Source: DATGMS01 sp040905145 (GTDB taxonomy: Bacteria > Bacteroidota > Bacteroidia > Cytophagales > Cyclobacteriaceae). From it: a DNA stretch of 26,908 nucleotides. Positions 1-7,922 of this stretch are shown piece after piece; position 1 is the stretch's first letter, and every line of letters starts with the position of its first letter. Below the pieces are notes generated by a model. The model ran no database searches and was not told the origin of the DNA. It saw only the letters and a list, made by a program, of their open reading frames with translations. A program made the position numbers and the translations under genes. The DNA lies in contig JBBDSC010000162.1 of the NCBI GenBank assembly GCA_040905145.1, positions 1-26,908 on the forward strand, given 5' to 3'.

Positions 1-947
1 AGCAAGGTAATCGTCCAAGCATGGGGGCTTGGCTGAGTTATGGTTTAGGGAGTGAAAACAGTAATCTGCCCGCCTTCACGGTATTGCTTTCCAAAGGAAA
101 AGGCAATGGCCAGGGGGTTTATTCCAAATTATGGAGCAATGGTTTCCTGGAATCCGTTCACCAGGGGGTACAGTTCAGCAGTGGGGATGACCCCGTCCTG
201 TATCTGAACAATCAAGAAGGAATGAGCCAACAGGAAAGGAGAAAGATGTTGGATAGGCTGGCTGAGATGAACCATCATTCCTTTGAGAAATTGGGAGATC
301 CTGAAATCCACGCCAAAGTGGCCCAATATGAGCTGGCTTACCGCATGCAGACAGCTGTGCCGGAAGCAACGGATATTTCCAATGAGCCAGAGATGATATT
401 TAAAATGTACGGGGAAGACAGTAGAAAGCCCGGCACCTATGCGGCAAATTGTCTTCTGGCCCGAAAATTATCCGAAAGCGGGGTCCGTTTTGTTCAACTC
501 TACCATCAAGGCTGGGACCAGCATGGGAACTTACCATCAGAAATGGCCGATCAGGCCAAAGATGTGGATCAAGCTTCTGCTGCGTTGATTACAGACTTGA
601 AGCAAAGAGGTTTATTGGATGAGACATTGGTTATTTGGGGGGGGGAATTTGGGCGAACTAATTACTCCCAAGGCAAATTGACCAAAGACAACTATGGTAG
701 GGACCACCATCCCCGATGCTTCAGTATCTGGATGGCTGGGGGCGGTGTGAAACCTGGTATTGTATATGGGGGAACAGATGAATTCGGGTACAACATTACC
801 AAAGATCCCGTACACGTGCATGATTTTCAGGCCACCGTTTTGCACCAATTAGGGTTGGATCATGAAAAATTGATATATAAACATTTGGGCAGGAGGTTCA
901 GACTTACCGATGTAGCAGGACATGTGGTCAAGGATATTTTGTCCTGA
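1..947 (+). CDS. DUF1501 family protein, 5'-truncated by window edge
   Basis: This is the C-terminal part of a DUF1501 protein, a member of the alkaline-phosphatase/sulfatase-like fold group whose substrate is unknown. The reading frame is open from base 3 to the left edge. The codons before the first ATG (base 21) read QGNRPS, matching GPRLGRPS in the second DUF1501 protein at 15774-17252, so the ATG at 21 is internal and the true start lies outside the window. Visible family landmarks are GWDQHG, the block LLDETLVIWGGEFGRT, GRDHH with its acidic/histidine cluster, and WMAGGGVK. The last residues (VKDILS) align with those of the paralogue (IKDILT), so the 3' end is complete. By analogy with the downstream pair, a DUF1549/DUF1553 gene may precede it outside the window. 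Family call is firm; function is unknown. Confidence 0.9.
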   Translation, partial: QGNRPSMGAWLSYGLGSENSNLPAFTVLLSKGKGNGQGVYSKLWSNGFLESVHQGVQFSSGDDPVLYLNNQEGMSQQERRKMLDRLAEMNHHSFEKLGDPEIHAKVAQYELAYRMQTAVPEATDISNEPEMIFKMYGEDSRKPGTYAANCLLARKLSESGVRFVQLYHQGWDQHGNLPSEMADQAKDVDQASAALITDLKQRGLLDETLVIWGGEFGRTNYSQGKLTKDNYGRDHHPRCFSIWMAGGGVKPGIVYGGTDEFGYNITKDPVHVHDFQATVLHQLGLDHEKLIYKHLGRRFRLTDVAGHVVKDILS

Positions 948-1027
948 ATCATTTCAATTCTCTTTAATGGGAGTATTTATCTCGAACCTAAACCATTAGA
1001 TTATTTTTAAGCACAGGGAAAATCCAA

Positions 1028-1042
1028 CCTGGTTCCCAGGTA
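1028..1042. other. Short perfect hairpin between DUF1501 and sigma gene
   Basis: ACCTGG-TTC-CCAGGT forms a 6-bp stem with a 3-nt loop about 80 nt after the DUF1501 stop. No T-run follows, so it is not a classical intrinsic terminator. It may still stabilise the 3' end of the upstream transcript. Nothing else is evident in 948-1130. Confidence 0.35.
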
Positions 1043-1133
1043 ATCCTGTAGGGGTTGAACACGGATAAGTAAAACCTTTTTTTATCAAACCCCTTCCCTA
1101 TCTCCCCATTATTACATTAAACTTCAAAAAACA

Positions 1134-1163
1134 TTGTTTTTATTGTTAATATGAGTATGTTTA
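1134..1163 (+). promoter_or_regulatory. Putative Bacteroidota sigma-A promoter of the ECF sigma gene
   Basis: A TTG at 1134-1136 is followed 19 nt later by TATGTTTA at 1156-1163. This resembles the -33 TTG / -7 TAnnTTTG promoter of the phylum, with the last base differing. It lies 14 nt before the ATG at 1178, giving a very short 5' leader. Confidence 0.5.
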
Positions 1164-1177
1164 GAATATAAACAAAA

Positions 1178-1765
1178 ATGAGGCTGTTAATAAAATATCC
1201 GGAAAAAGAATTGGTCCTTTTGCTTCGGCAAGGAGAAATAAAAGCCTTTGATGAATTGTATTATAGGTATGTTCCGCGATTAATGGCTTTTGCAAGGACT
1301 TTTATATTGGATGAGCAAGAGGCAGAAGAGGCCGTTCAGGAAATTTTTATCAAAATCTGGGAAAAAAGAAAATCCATGGATGAATTGAAAAATTTTAAAT
1401 CCTATCTTTTTCAATCCGTAAAAAATCATCTTTTCAATCATATTCGGGACAAGAAAAAAACTTGTCAGCTGGAGGATATACCAGACGAACGGTTTCCAAG
1501 GGAAGACAATGTTTTGGAAAACCTTTCCTATAAAGAGTTGGAAAATACTGCTATTGGGATAATTGCAAGCCTTCCGAAGGTGCAACAAGAAGTTTTTACT
1601 TTAAGTAAAATGGAGGGCCTGACGAATACAGAAATTGCCGTCAAATTGAGCCTTTCCAAAAGGACCGTTGAACATCACATCTATTTGTCCGTCAAATATT
1701 TAAGAGGGAAACTGATGCATAAGGCCTCTATATGGGGCACTCTCCTGATTGCTTTTTATTGTTGA
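1178..1765 (+). CDS. RNA polymerase ECF sigma-70 factor, Bacteroidetes family
   Basis: This 195-residue protein has sigma region 2 (about residues 23-95, including FDELYYRYVPRLMAFA and the acidic EAEEAVQEIFIKIWEKR helix) and region 4 (about 128-182, with IASLPKVQQEVF and the recognition helix TNTEIAVKLSLSKRTVEHHI). Length and motifs match the ECF sigma factors that Bacteroidota place before FecR/SusCD loci. Such factors direct transcription of the adjacent outer-membrane transporter genes once the FecR anti-sigma passes on a TonB-receptor signal. Here a minus-strand gene and a degenerate FecR separate sigma from susC. The sigma frame itself looks intact, with a hydrophobic C-terminal tail (IWGTLLIAFYC) of no known role. 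The ATG at 1178 fits both the promoter position and the usual N terminus. Confidence 0.93.
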   Translation: MRLLIKYPEKELVLLLRQGEIKAFDELYYRYVPRLMAFARTFILDEQEAEEAVQEIFIKIWEKRKSMDELKNFKSYLFQSVKNHLFNHIRDKKKTCQLEDIPDERFPREDNVLENLSYKELENTAIGIIASLPKVQQEVFTLSKMEGLTNTEIAVKLSLSKRTVEHHIYLSVKYLRGKLMHKASIWGTLLIAFYC

Positions 1766-1826
1766 TAGAAAATCTTCAAATTTTTTAAATATTCCGGCAA
1801 GATTTTGATACCCAAATGATCATAGG

Positions 1827-2177
1827 CTACCTGGATTTCCTAAGGACCACCTTTTTTCCACCTTCGAGCTGTTCCATTTCGATCAGTTCATCAAATTTTG
1901 GCACGTCATCGGCTAATACTTCCAGGATATTGATCAATATCTTTTCCTGTCTTTCCTGGATAGCAATCAACCTTTCCTGGGAGTTGGCCAATTTATCCAA
2001 ACCTGATTCTAGTCTTTCCAAACCTGATTCTAGCCTTTCCAAACCTGATCCTAGCCTTTCCAAACCTGATCCTAGCCTTTCCAAACCTGATCCTAGTTTA
2101 TTTAAAGCAGTTTCAAACTTATCCTGTCTGATAAGTAGTTCGGAAAGCAGTTCTACGATCTTATCTTCATTTTTCAT
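1827..2177 (-). CDS. Small heptad-repeat coiled-coil protein
   Basis: No characterised family is recognised with certainty. From the ATG at 2177 the product is 116 residues (MKNEDKIVELL...). The centre is five near-identical heptads of the form LERLGSG/LERLESG, flanked by less regular heptads (RQDKFETALNK and LANSQERLIAIQERQEKI), so nearly the whole protein should be one amphipathic coiled coil, probably oligomeric. The last 30 residues end in a basic tail, KKVVLRKSR. There is no signal peptide or membrane segment, so a cytoplasmic location is expected. A GTG at 2198 would add seven residues, but the ATG gives the MKNED start usual for small Bacteroidota coiled-coil proteins. The gene lies antisense between the ECF sigma gene and its anti-sigma remnant, places that are normally adjacent, which suggests insertion. 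The opposite strand is also open (1816-2268), but its composition is not protein-like. Confidence 0.65.
   Translation of the reverse strand: MKNEDKIVELLSELLIRQDKFETALNKLGSGLERLGSGLERLGSGLERLESGLERLESGLDKLANSQERLIAIQERQEKILINILEVLADDVPKFDELIEMEQLEGGKKVVLRKSR
1992..2096. repeat. Five tandem 21-bp units (coding minisatellite)
   Basis: Units run 1992-2012, 2013-2033, 2034-2054, 2055-2075 and 2076-2096. The plus-strand core is CCAAACCTGATCCTAG or its TTCTAG variant. The three units nearest 2096 are the most alike. Because the unit is 21 bp, copy-number change adds or removes exactly one heptad of the minus-strand coiled coil without a frameshift. Confidence 0.92.
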
Positions 2178-2261
2178 GCCTAAAGCTAACGATTTCACGA
2201 TAAAAACACCAACGGGGACAAAAAAATTGCATGGTCACCAAAATTCCAGTATCCTGAGTTC

Positions 2262-2278
2262 GAATTAATGATTAATTC
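2262..2278. promoter_or_regulatory. Perfect 17-bp palindrome
   Basis: GAATTAAT-G-ATTAATTC is a perfect 8-bp inverted repeat around a single base. It lies in the gap between the divergent coiled-coil gene and the anti-sigma remnant. It could be an operator for a dimeric regulator, or chance in AT-rich DNA. Confidence 0.35.
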
Positions 2279-2290
2279 AAAAAAATAATT

Positions 2291-2336
2291 TTTCTTTAAG
2301 TAAATAGATGGGGTAATGTGTATTACTTAAAAGAAA
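2291..2336 (+). promoter_or_regulatory. Imperfect inverted repeat before anti-sigma remnant
   Basis: The left arm TTTCTTTAAGTAA (2291-2303) is the reverse complement of the right arm TTACTTAAAAGAAA (2323-2336) apart from one extra A, with a 19-nt spacer. The right arm ends 8 nt before the GTG at 2345, so in RNA the stem would lie directly over the initiation region. A regulatory stem-loop or an old insertion footprint are both possible. Confidence 0.4.
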
Positions 2337-2344
2337 CATAAAAA

Positions 2345-2650
2345 GTGAAAGAAGAAAAGCTAATAAAATTTTTAAATAACCAATCTTCCCCAAAGGAAAG
2401 AAAAGAGGTGATGCATTGGTTGGATCAGTCAGATGCGGAAAAGAAATTGGAAGAAATATTGTTGAACCAGTGGGACAATAATTCTTATAATGCTACTCAG
2501 GATGAAGCTCATTACCGTAAGCTTTTGGAAAAAATACATCATGCTGCGATTGGTGAAGAAAAAACCAAAAAACCTAGAAAAAAAAATAGAAGATTAGTGG
2601 AAATGGGAAGAATGGCAGCAACCTATTTATTAATGCTTTTTTCGGCCTAG
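2345..2650 (+). pseudogene. FecR-type anti-sigma factor, truncated remnant
   Basis: The 101-residue product begins with a GTG and matches the cytoplasmic sigma-binding N terminus of Bacteroidota FecR proteins (KEEKLIKFLNNQSSPKERKE, then MHWLDQSDAEKKLEEILLNQW, then a RKLLEKIHH helix and a basic stretch). It stops at TAG 2648-2650 in the middle of the transmembrane helix (MAATYLLMLFSA). The same frame reads on past this stop to TAA at 2789-2791 (TLYPSWKPVIPELG...), but that segment does not show the FecR sensor domain. Complete FecR proteins have about 300-380 residues, so the periplasmic domain that contacts the TonB receptor is gone. The soluble N domain could still bind the sigma factor. Whether it is a dead gene or a working short anti-sigma cannot be decided from sequence. 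Confidence 0.7.
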
Positions 2651-2823
2651 ACCCTTTACCCGTCTTGGAAACCAGTAATCCCTGAGCTCGGAATAAAAAG
2701 TCAATGGGAAAATGGTAACATTAAAACCTCAGCCGCCTATGAAATAAAAAAACAGGATAAATCTCCATCGCTAAAATCTATACAGTTTTAAAAAGTCAAT
2801 CAACTTAAAACAAACCCAAAATA

Positions 2824-5800
2824 ATGGAAAGAAAACTACTGTACCTATTAAAAACGGTATCCAAAAATCTATTGTATGGCTTTATCATTCAATGTTTATT
2901 TTTAACCACATTGATTGGCAAAGACCTCAATGTCAAGCCCATTGATGGGGCTTATTTGAATTTAAACAAAACAGAATGGAAAATACGGGAATTGTCCAAA
3001 AACCTGGAACCTCATACAGATGATGAATTTGTTTATCCTGAAGATTTATTGAAGGGCAAGGAATCGATCCTGATGGATATTGAATTGGTGCCGGTGACAG
3101 GAAAAGTGACGGATTCAGATGGTAATGCCATTCCCGGAGCCACCGTAATTGTAGAAGGAAGTACAACAGGAACTGCCACTGATGTTGATGGCAATTTTAG
3201 CCTGGAAGTATCTGAAGGAGCTGTTTTATTGGTGTCATTTATTGGATTTGCCTCCCAAAGGGTTACAGTAGGAAGTCAAAGTATAATAAATATTGTTTTA
3301 GAGGAAGATTTATCCTCACTGGATGAGGTAGTAGTGGTAGGATATGGAACGCAAAGAAAGGGTGATCTAACCGGGGCTATTGATGTTGTTAAAGCTGAAT
3401 CCTTGCGTAGAAGTTCTTCCAGTAACCCATTGGAAGCCCTTCAGGGTCAAGTACCCAGTGCTTATGTCACCACCTCAGGAGCACCCGGTGCCGGTGTTGG
3501 AATAGTTATCAGAGGGTTGAGTACCCTTGGAAACAATTCCCCCCTTTATATTATTGATGGCATACCCACCAAGAGCGGTATCGATAACATAGATGCCAGC
3601 AGTATCGAGAATATTCAGGTATTAAAAGATGCCGCCGCATCATCCATATATGGTTCGAGGGCATCCAATGGCGTTATTATTATTGAAACAAAAAAAGGTG
3701 AACGAAATGAAATTACCTTTGATTCCAGAATAACTACCCAAAAATACCAAAGCATTACCCCAGTACTGAATACAGAGCAACGAGGACGGGCCATGTGGCA
3801 GGCTTTTATTAATGAAGGCAATAATCCAAATGATCATCCACTTTACGATTTTGAATGGGATGATAATAACGGCAATCCCATTTTGAATAGCGTAGTCCCA
3901 AAGGAATGGATCAGTGAAGAGTTGGGAATAAGCGGTGCTGATACTGATTGGTGGGCTGAAGTCACCCGGCCAGGATTAATATTGAGGAATGAACTCACCC
4001 TATCCACTGGGGGCCAGGCTGGAGGATCAAGATTGGCGATAACCCATTATAAGAATAAAGGTGTTTTTATTAATGATGATTTTAACAAGATAAATTTAAG
4101 CCTTAATTCCCATTATAGATTTTTAAATGATGCCATCGAAATAGGTCAGACTTTAATATTGTCCTCATCTACCAGATATCCGGATCATGTGAGGGGCGAT
4201 GCATTGACCACACAACCCATCATTCCTGTATATACCGAAGATGGAGGCTGGGGAGGACCATGGGGAGCAGGATTTGAGGACTGGCCACAACCTGTCATGA
4301 ATTCCCATATTAATTCTTGGGACAACACCAAAACAGAAACAATATTGGGAAGTGCCTATATGGCAATTGATTTTACCAAGAACCTCGAATTTAGATCAAC
4401 CCTTGGAATTGAATCCGATAATTCAACATGGACGGATATTAACAGGCCTTTTGAATCAGGATTTATGCATCGTGACGTGGGTAATTTGACAATCAATAAG
4501 GTCAATACTTTTAACTGGAGTTTAAGCAATACATTGAATTATAATGTACTTTTCAATAACCACTCCTTTAGTGTTCTGGCAGGGACAGAACTTTATAAGA
4601 ACACCGATAAGTGGCTGAATACCTTTGCCGATGATTTTGCTTCAGATGAACTGAATTATTATCAAATGGATGCCGCAGTAGGCACCCAGACTGTTTCAGG
4701 ATCAGAAACAGGATATCAGCTGTTATCCTTTTTTGGTAAAATTAATTACAACTACTCAGAAAAATATCTGCTCTCGGCTACTTTACGACACGATGGCTCT
4801 TCCCGGTTCGGGGTGGAAAATAGATTTGGCACGTTCCCTTCTATTTCAGCAGGATGGAGATTAGATCAAGAAGACTTTATCAAAGATAATCTTCAATTCA
4901 TTAATTTTCTCAAACCACGTTATGGATTTGGAATAGTAGGTAACCAGGAAATAGGAAATGATGCCGCTTTAGCCCTTTATGAAGCGCTTTATGGTTTGGA
5001 TTACACTTGGGTATGGGACTCAAGCACTTCCTATGACATTAATGGTGTGGACAGTGGCACATTACCTTCAGGCTTTCGTCGGTTAAAAGCTGGAAACCCA
5101 CTGTTAAAATGGGAGACTACAACAGAAAACAATGCAGGATTGGATTTTGGATTCCTAGACATGCAAATTACAGGTTCAATTGATTATTATGTCAGAAAAT
5201 CCAAGGATATTTTAATTCAACCCCCTTATCTTGGAGCCATTGGAGAAGGCGGAGATAAATGGTACAATGGAGCTACAGTAGAAAATAAAGGATGGGAATT
5301 AACCTTAGAATACCAAAATTCTACAGGAGATCTGCAATATGCCATTGCTGCTAATGTGGGACATTTCAAGGATAAAATCACCTTTTTACCTGAGGATGTT
5401 GTCAAGGCTTATGCAGGGAACGTAGAACAAACTATTTTAGGGCATTCCCAACGGGCATTGTTTGGGTATGTCGCGGATGGACTTTTCCAGAACGGAGAAG
5501 AAGTAGATGCACATGCCGAGCAAACAGGTAAAGATATTGGCAGGATAAGGTATGCTGATTTAAATTCCGACGGAGTAATCAATGCCTTAGATCAAAAGTT
5601 TCAGGGAAATACGCTGCCCGGGCTTATTTATGGGTTGAATTTTAATTTAACCTATAATCGATGGACCATCAATTTCTTCCTTAACGGCGAAATGGATAAA
5701 AATATTTATAATTCGACTAAAGGAAATACGGATTTCATTTTTTCGCGAGCAGGAATTAATTATGGAACACGGGTCCTTGATGCCTGGACACCTCAAAATA

Positions 5801-6087
5801 CAAATAGTACGATTCCTGCCCTTATTACATCAAATAAGAACAATGAATACCGAACTTCCAGCTATTTTATTGAAAATGGATCTTATATGAAAATAAGAAA
5901 TGTAGAACTTAACTACAATTTTGATACCAATAGGTTGAAGTTCCTTAATACCTTTCGTGTTTTTATAATTGGTGAAAATCTGGTAATGGTGAAAAGTAAA
6001 ACCTTCACTGGCCCAGATCCTGAAAATCCAAATAATGCTTACGGAAGGCCACTTAAGTTCACCTTGGGTGTAAACTTTTCATTATAA
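2824..6087 (+). CDS. SusC/RagA family TonB-dependent outer-membrane transporter
   Basis: This 1087-residue protein is an outer-membrane beta-barrel that works with a SusD lipoprotein to import oligomers under TonB power. After an N-terminal signal (hydrophobic LLYGFIIQCLFLTTLIG, ending near residue 33) comes a partial STN segment (about 40-85: LNLNKTEWKIRELSKNLEP, then FVYPEDLLKGKESI). The carboxypeptidase-D-like regulatory domain (about 90-160, VTGKVTDSDGNAIPGATVIV) follows. Next are the SusC signature DEVVVVGYGTQRKGDLTGAI at about residue 167, the plug with PLYIIDGIP and IENIQVLKDAAASSIYGSR, and a barrel ending in FTLGVNFSL. Only the first half of the STN seems present: the usual second half, which completes the sensor fold, is absent between SILMDIE and LVPVTGKV. 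Complete STN domains pass substrate signals to FecR, which is also truncated here. The gene is followed 33 nt later by susD, presumably co-transcribed. Confidence 0.96.
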   Translation: MERKLLYLLKTVSKNLLYGFIIQCLFLTTLIGKDLNVKPIDGAYLNLNKTEWKIRELSKNLEPHTDDEFVYPEDLLKGKESILMDIELVPVTGKVTDSDGNAIPGATVIVEGSTTGTATDVDGNFSLEVSEGAVLLVSFIGFASQRVTVGSQSIINIVLEEDLSSLDEVVVVGYGTQRKGDLTGAIDVVKAESLRRSSSSNPLEALQGQVPSAYVTTSGAPGAGVGIVIRGLSTLGNNSPLYIIDGIPTKSGIDNIDASSIENIQVLKDAAASSIYGSRASNGVIIIETKKGERNEITFDSRITTQKYQSITPVLNTEQRGRAMWQAFINEGNNPNDHPLYDFEWDDNNGNPILNSVVPKEWISEELGISGADTDWWAEVTRPGLILRNELTLSTGGQAGGSRLAITHYKNKGVFINDDFNKINLSLNSHYRFLNDAIEIGQTLILSSSTRYPDHVRGDALTTQPIIPVYTEDGGWGGPWGAGFEDWPQPVMNSHINSWDNTKTETILGSAYMAIDFTKNLEFRSTLGIESDNSTWTDINRPFESGFMHRDVGNLTINKVNTFNWSLSNTLNYNVLFNNHSFSVLAGTELYKNTDKWLNTFADDFASDELNYYQMDAAVGTQTVSGSETGYQLLSFFGKINYNYSEKYLLSATLRHDGSSRFGVENRFGTFPSISAGWRLDQEDFIKDNLQFINFLKPRYGFGIVGNQEIGNDAALALYEALYGLDYTWVWDSSTSYDINGVDSGTLPSGFRRLKAGNPLLKWETTTENNAGLDFGFLDMQITGSIDYYVRKSKDILIQPPYLGAIGEGGDKWYNGATVENKGWELTLEYQNSTGDLQYAIAANVGHFKDKITFLPEDVVKAYAGNVEQTILGHSQRALFGYVADGLFQNGEEVDAHAEQTGKDIGRIRYADLNSDGVINALDQKFQGNTLPGLIYGLNFNLTYNRWTINFFLNGEMDKNIYNSTKGNTDFIFSRAGINYGTRVLDAWTPQNTNSTIPALITSNKNNEYRTSSYFIENGSYMKIRNVELNYNFDTNRLKFLNTFRVFIIGENLVMVKSKTFTGPDPENPNNAYGRPLKFTLGVNFSL

Positions 6088-6120
6088 AATTTTAATAATG
6101 ACTATCAAATTAAAATAATC

Positions 6121-7863
6121 ATGAAAAAATATAAATTCTTTATTTCAGTATTTATAGCAAGTATTCTTATTTGTGCTTGTGAAGATGCAACATTTCTGGA
6201 TTATGATCCTAATGCTACTTTATCAGAGGAACAACTTTCTTCTCCGGAAGCTGTAGAAAAACTAGTTGTAGCGGCTTATGCGACCCTAGCTGCTGGACAT
6301 TGGTCGGCACCTTATACCACCAAATGGATGTGGGGAAGTGTTCGTTCTGACGATGCTTATAAGGGTGGCGGTGGAACCAACGACCAAGGCCAATGGAATC
6401 TTTATGAGGGGTTTACATACGGTACACCTGAAGTGGCCGGACCTGATCAAATGTGGTACCGATTATATAGTTGTATTCAAAGAACCAACGTGGCATTAAG
6501 GAACCTGAAAAACTTATCAGAGGAGGAATTCCCGGAGAAAACCACCCGTATGGCTGAAATGCGTTTTCTACGCGCCCATTACTACTTCAGCTTAAAAGTT
6601 TTGTTTAAATTGATCCCTTATATCCATGAAGATATGACCGAAGAGGATATAAAAATCACCTCCAATAGGGAATTCACGGATCAAGAATTGTGGATAAAAA
6701 TTGCTGATGATTTTCAATATGCGGTGGATAATTTGCCCCCAACACAGCCCCAAATTGGAAGAGCTAATAAATATGCAGCATTAGCTTATCTAGCAAAGAC
6801 CCGGCTTTTTCAGGCTTATGAACAAAACGATCAACATGAGGTGACCAATATCAATACTGGACATCTTGAAGAAGTGGTTGCATTAACGGACGAAGTCATC
6901 AATTCTGGCCAGTATGCTTTATACGAGGACTTTAGCCAAAACTTTCTTTGGGAATATGACAATGGCTCCGAATCCATTTTTGCGGTCCAATATTCCATCA
7001 ATGATGGTACACCAATGGGCAATATTAATATGGAAGAAGCCCTTAATTACAATACTTCCCCGCGATATGGTTGTTGCAGCTTCCATCAACCCAGTCAGAA
7101 CATGGTGAACGCTTTTAAAACAGATCCACAAACAGGCCTTCCCATGTTTGATACCTTCAACGAGACACCCATGATTAATCCAGAAGATTTTGTGAATAAT
7201 TCTGTAGATCCGCGACTGGACCACACCATAGGGATTCCCGGTCATTCCTTTAAATATGACCTTGGATTTGTATATTCTGTGAATTGGGTGAGGGATCCTG
7301 ATACTTACGGCCCCTTTTCACCCATGAAGACCACACAGCACCCGGATAGCCCCAGTAAAACTTTTGCCAAGGGCTATGCTTATGATTGCGACTCAAAAAA
7401 CAAAGATTTATTCCGATATGTGGAAGTATTGTTATGGAAAGCAGAGGCTTTAATTCAACTAAATCGCCATGACGAAGCTCTTCCAATTATAAACCAGATT
7501 AGAAGGCGTGCCCAGGATAGCATGGATAAATTGTTTTATCCAAATGGAGAACCATTTTCAAACTACTATATTCGAGAGTATGAACCTGGAGTAAATACAG
7601 AATGGTCAAAGGATATTGCTTTTAAAGCCTTAATGTGGGAACGTCGGCTCGAATTGGCCACTGAAGGAGAGCGTTTTTCTGATTTAGTTCGCTGGGGTAT
7701 TGCTGCCGAAGTATTAAATGATTATTTCGAAAAGGAAAGACAATATCGCGTGCATCTATCTGCGGCGCACTTTACAAAAGGGAAACATGAATATTTACCT
7801 ATTCCTCAACCCCAAATGAACCTCAGCAAAGGAATATATGTACAAAATGAAGGATATAATTAA
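6121..7863 (+). CDS. SusD/RagB family substrate-binding lipoprotein
   Basis: This 580-residue protein is the surface-exposed lid of the SusCD transporter. A lipoprotein signal is clear: MKK, then a hydrophobic run ending in the lipobox ICAC with the acylated Cys at residue 20. The N-terminal SusD-like domain (about 20-200) and the RagB/SusD C-terminal domain (about 300-580) are both present. Landmarks include the TPR-like helix MAEMRFLRAHYYFSLKVLF, KYAALAYLAKTRLFQAY, LLWKAEALIQLNRHDEALPI followed by INQIRRRA, and near the C terminus FKALMWERRLELATEGERFS, then DLVRWG. The C terminus YLPIPQPQMNLSKGIYVQN is typical. The ligand cannot be read from sequence. No glycan-degrading enzyme is encoded nearby, so the ligand need not be a polysaccharide. 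Confidence 0.96.
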   Translation: MKKYKFFISVFIASILICACEDATFLDYDPNATLSEEQLSSPEAVEKLVVAAYATLAAGHWSAPYTTKWMWGSVRSDDAYKGGGGTNDQGQWNLYEGFTYGTPEVAGPDQMWYRLYSCIQRTNVALRNLKNLSEEEFPEKTTRMAEMRFLRAHYYFSLKVLFKLIPYIHEDMTEEDIKITSNREFTDQELWIKIADDFQYAVDNLPPTQPQIGRANKYAALAYLAKTRLFQAYEQNDQHEVTNINTGHLEEVVALTDEVINSGQYALYEDFSQNFLWEYDNGSESIFAVQYSINDGTPMGNINMEEALNYNTSPRYGCCSFHQPSQNMVNAFKTDPQTGLPMFDTFNETPMINPEDFVNNSVDPRLDHTIGIPGHSFKYDLGFVYSVNWVRDPDTYGPFSPMKTTQHPDSPSKTFAKGYAYDCDSKNKDLFRYVEVLLWKAEALIQLNRHDEALPIINQIRRRAQDSMDKLFYPNGEPFSNYYIREYEPGVNTEWSKDIAFKALMWERRLELATEGERFSDLVRWGIAAEVLNDYFEKERQYRVHLSAAHFTKGKHEYLPIPQPQMNLSKGIYVQNEGYN

Positions 7864-7886
7864 AATTTAGGAAGAACAATACATCG

Positions 7887-7916
7887 GCCCCGGTTATTTT
7901 TAAAAATAACCGGGGC
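7887..7916 (+). terminator. Perfect 30-nt hairpin after susD
   Basis: GCCCCGGTTATTTTT (7887-7901) is followed directly by its exact reverse complement (7902-7916), giving a stem of up to 15 bp with a GC-rich base and AT-rich tip. It starts 24 nt after the susD stop and ends 6 nt before the ATG at 7923. No U-run follows, so it may act as an mRNA-stabilising 3' end or a partial terminator that lowers expression of the downstream genes relative to susCD. Confidence 0.55.
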
Positions 7917-7922
7917 AAAATT

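Noticed and set aside
1992..2096. Tandem repeats as a possible CRISPR array
   Set aside because: The 21-bp units abut each other with no spacers and encode heptads, so this is a coding minisatellite.
1816..2268. Plus-strand ORF of 150 codons rich in SLSKPDPSLSKPD
   Set aside because: It is the mirror of the minus-strand coiled-coil gene. The repeat unit is a multiple of three without stops on either strand, and the minus strand gives the regular heptad protein.
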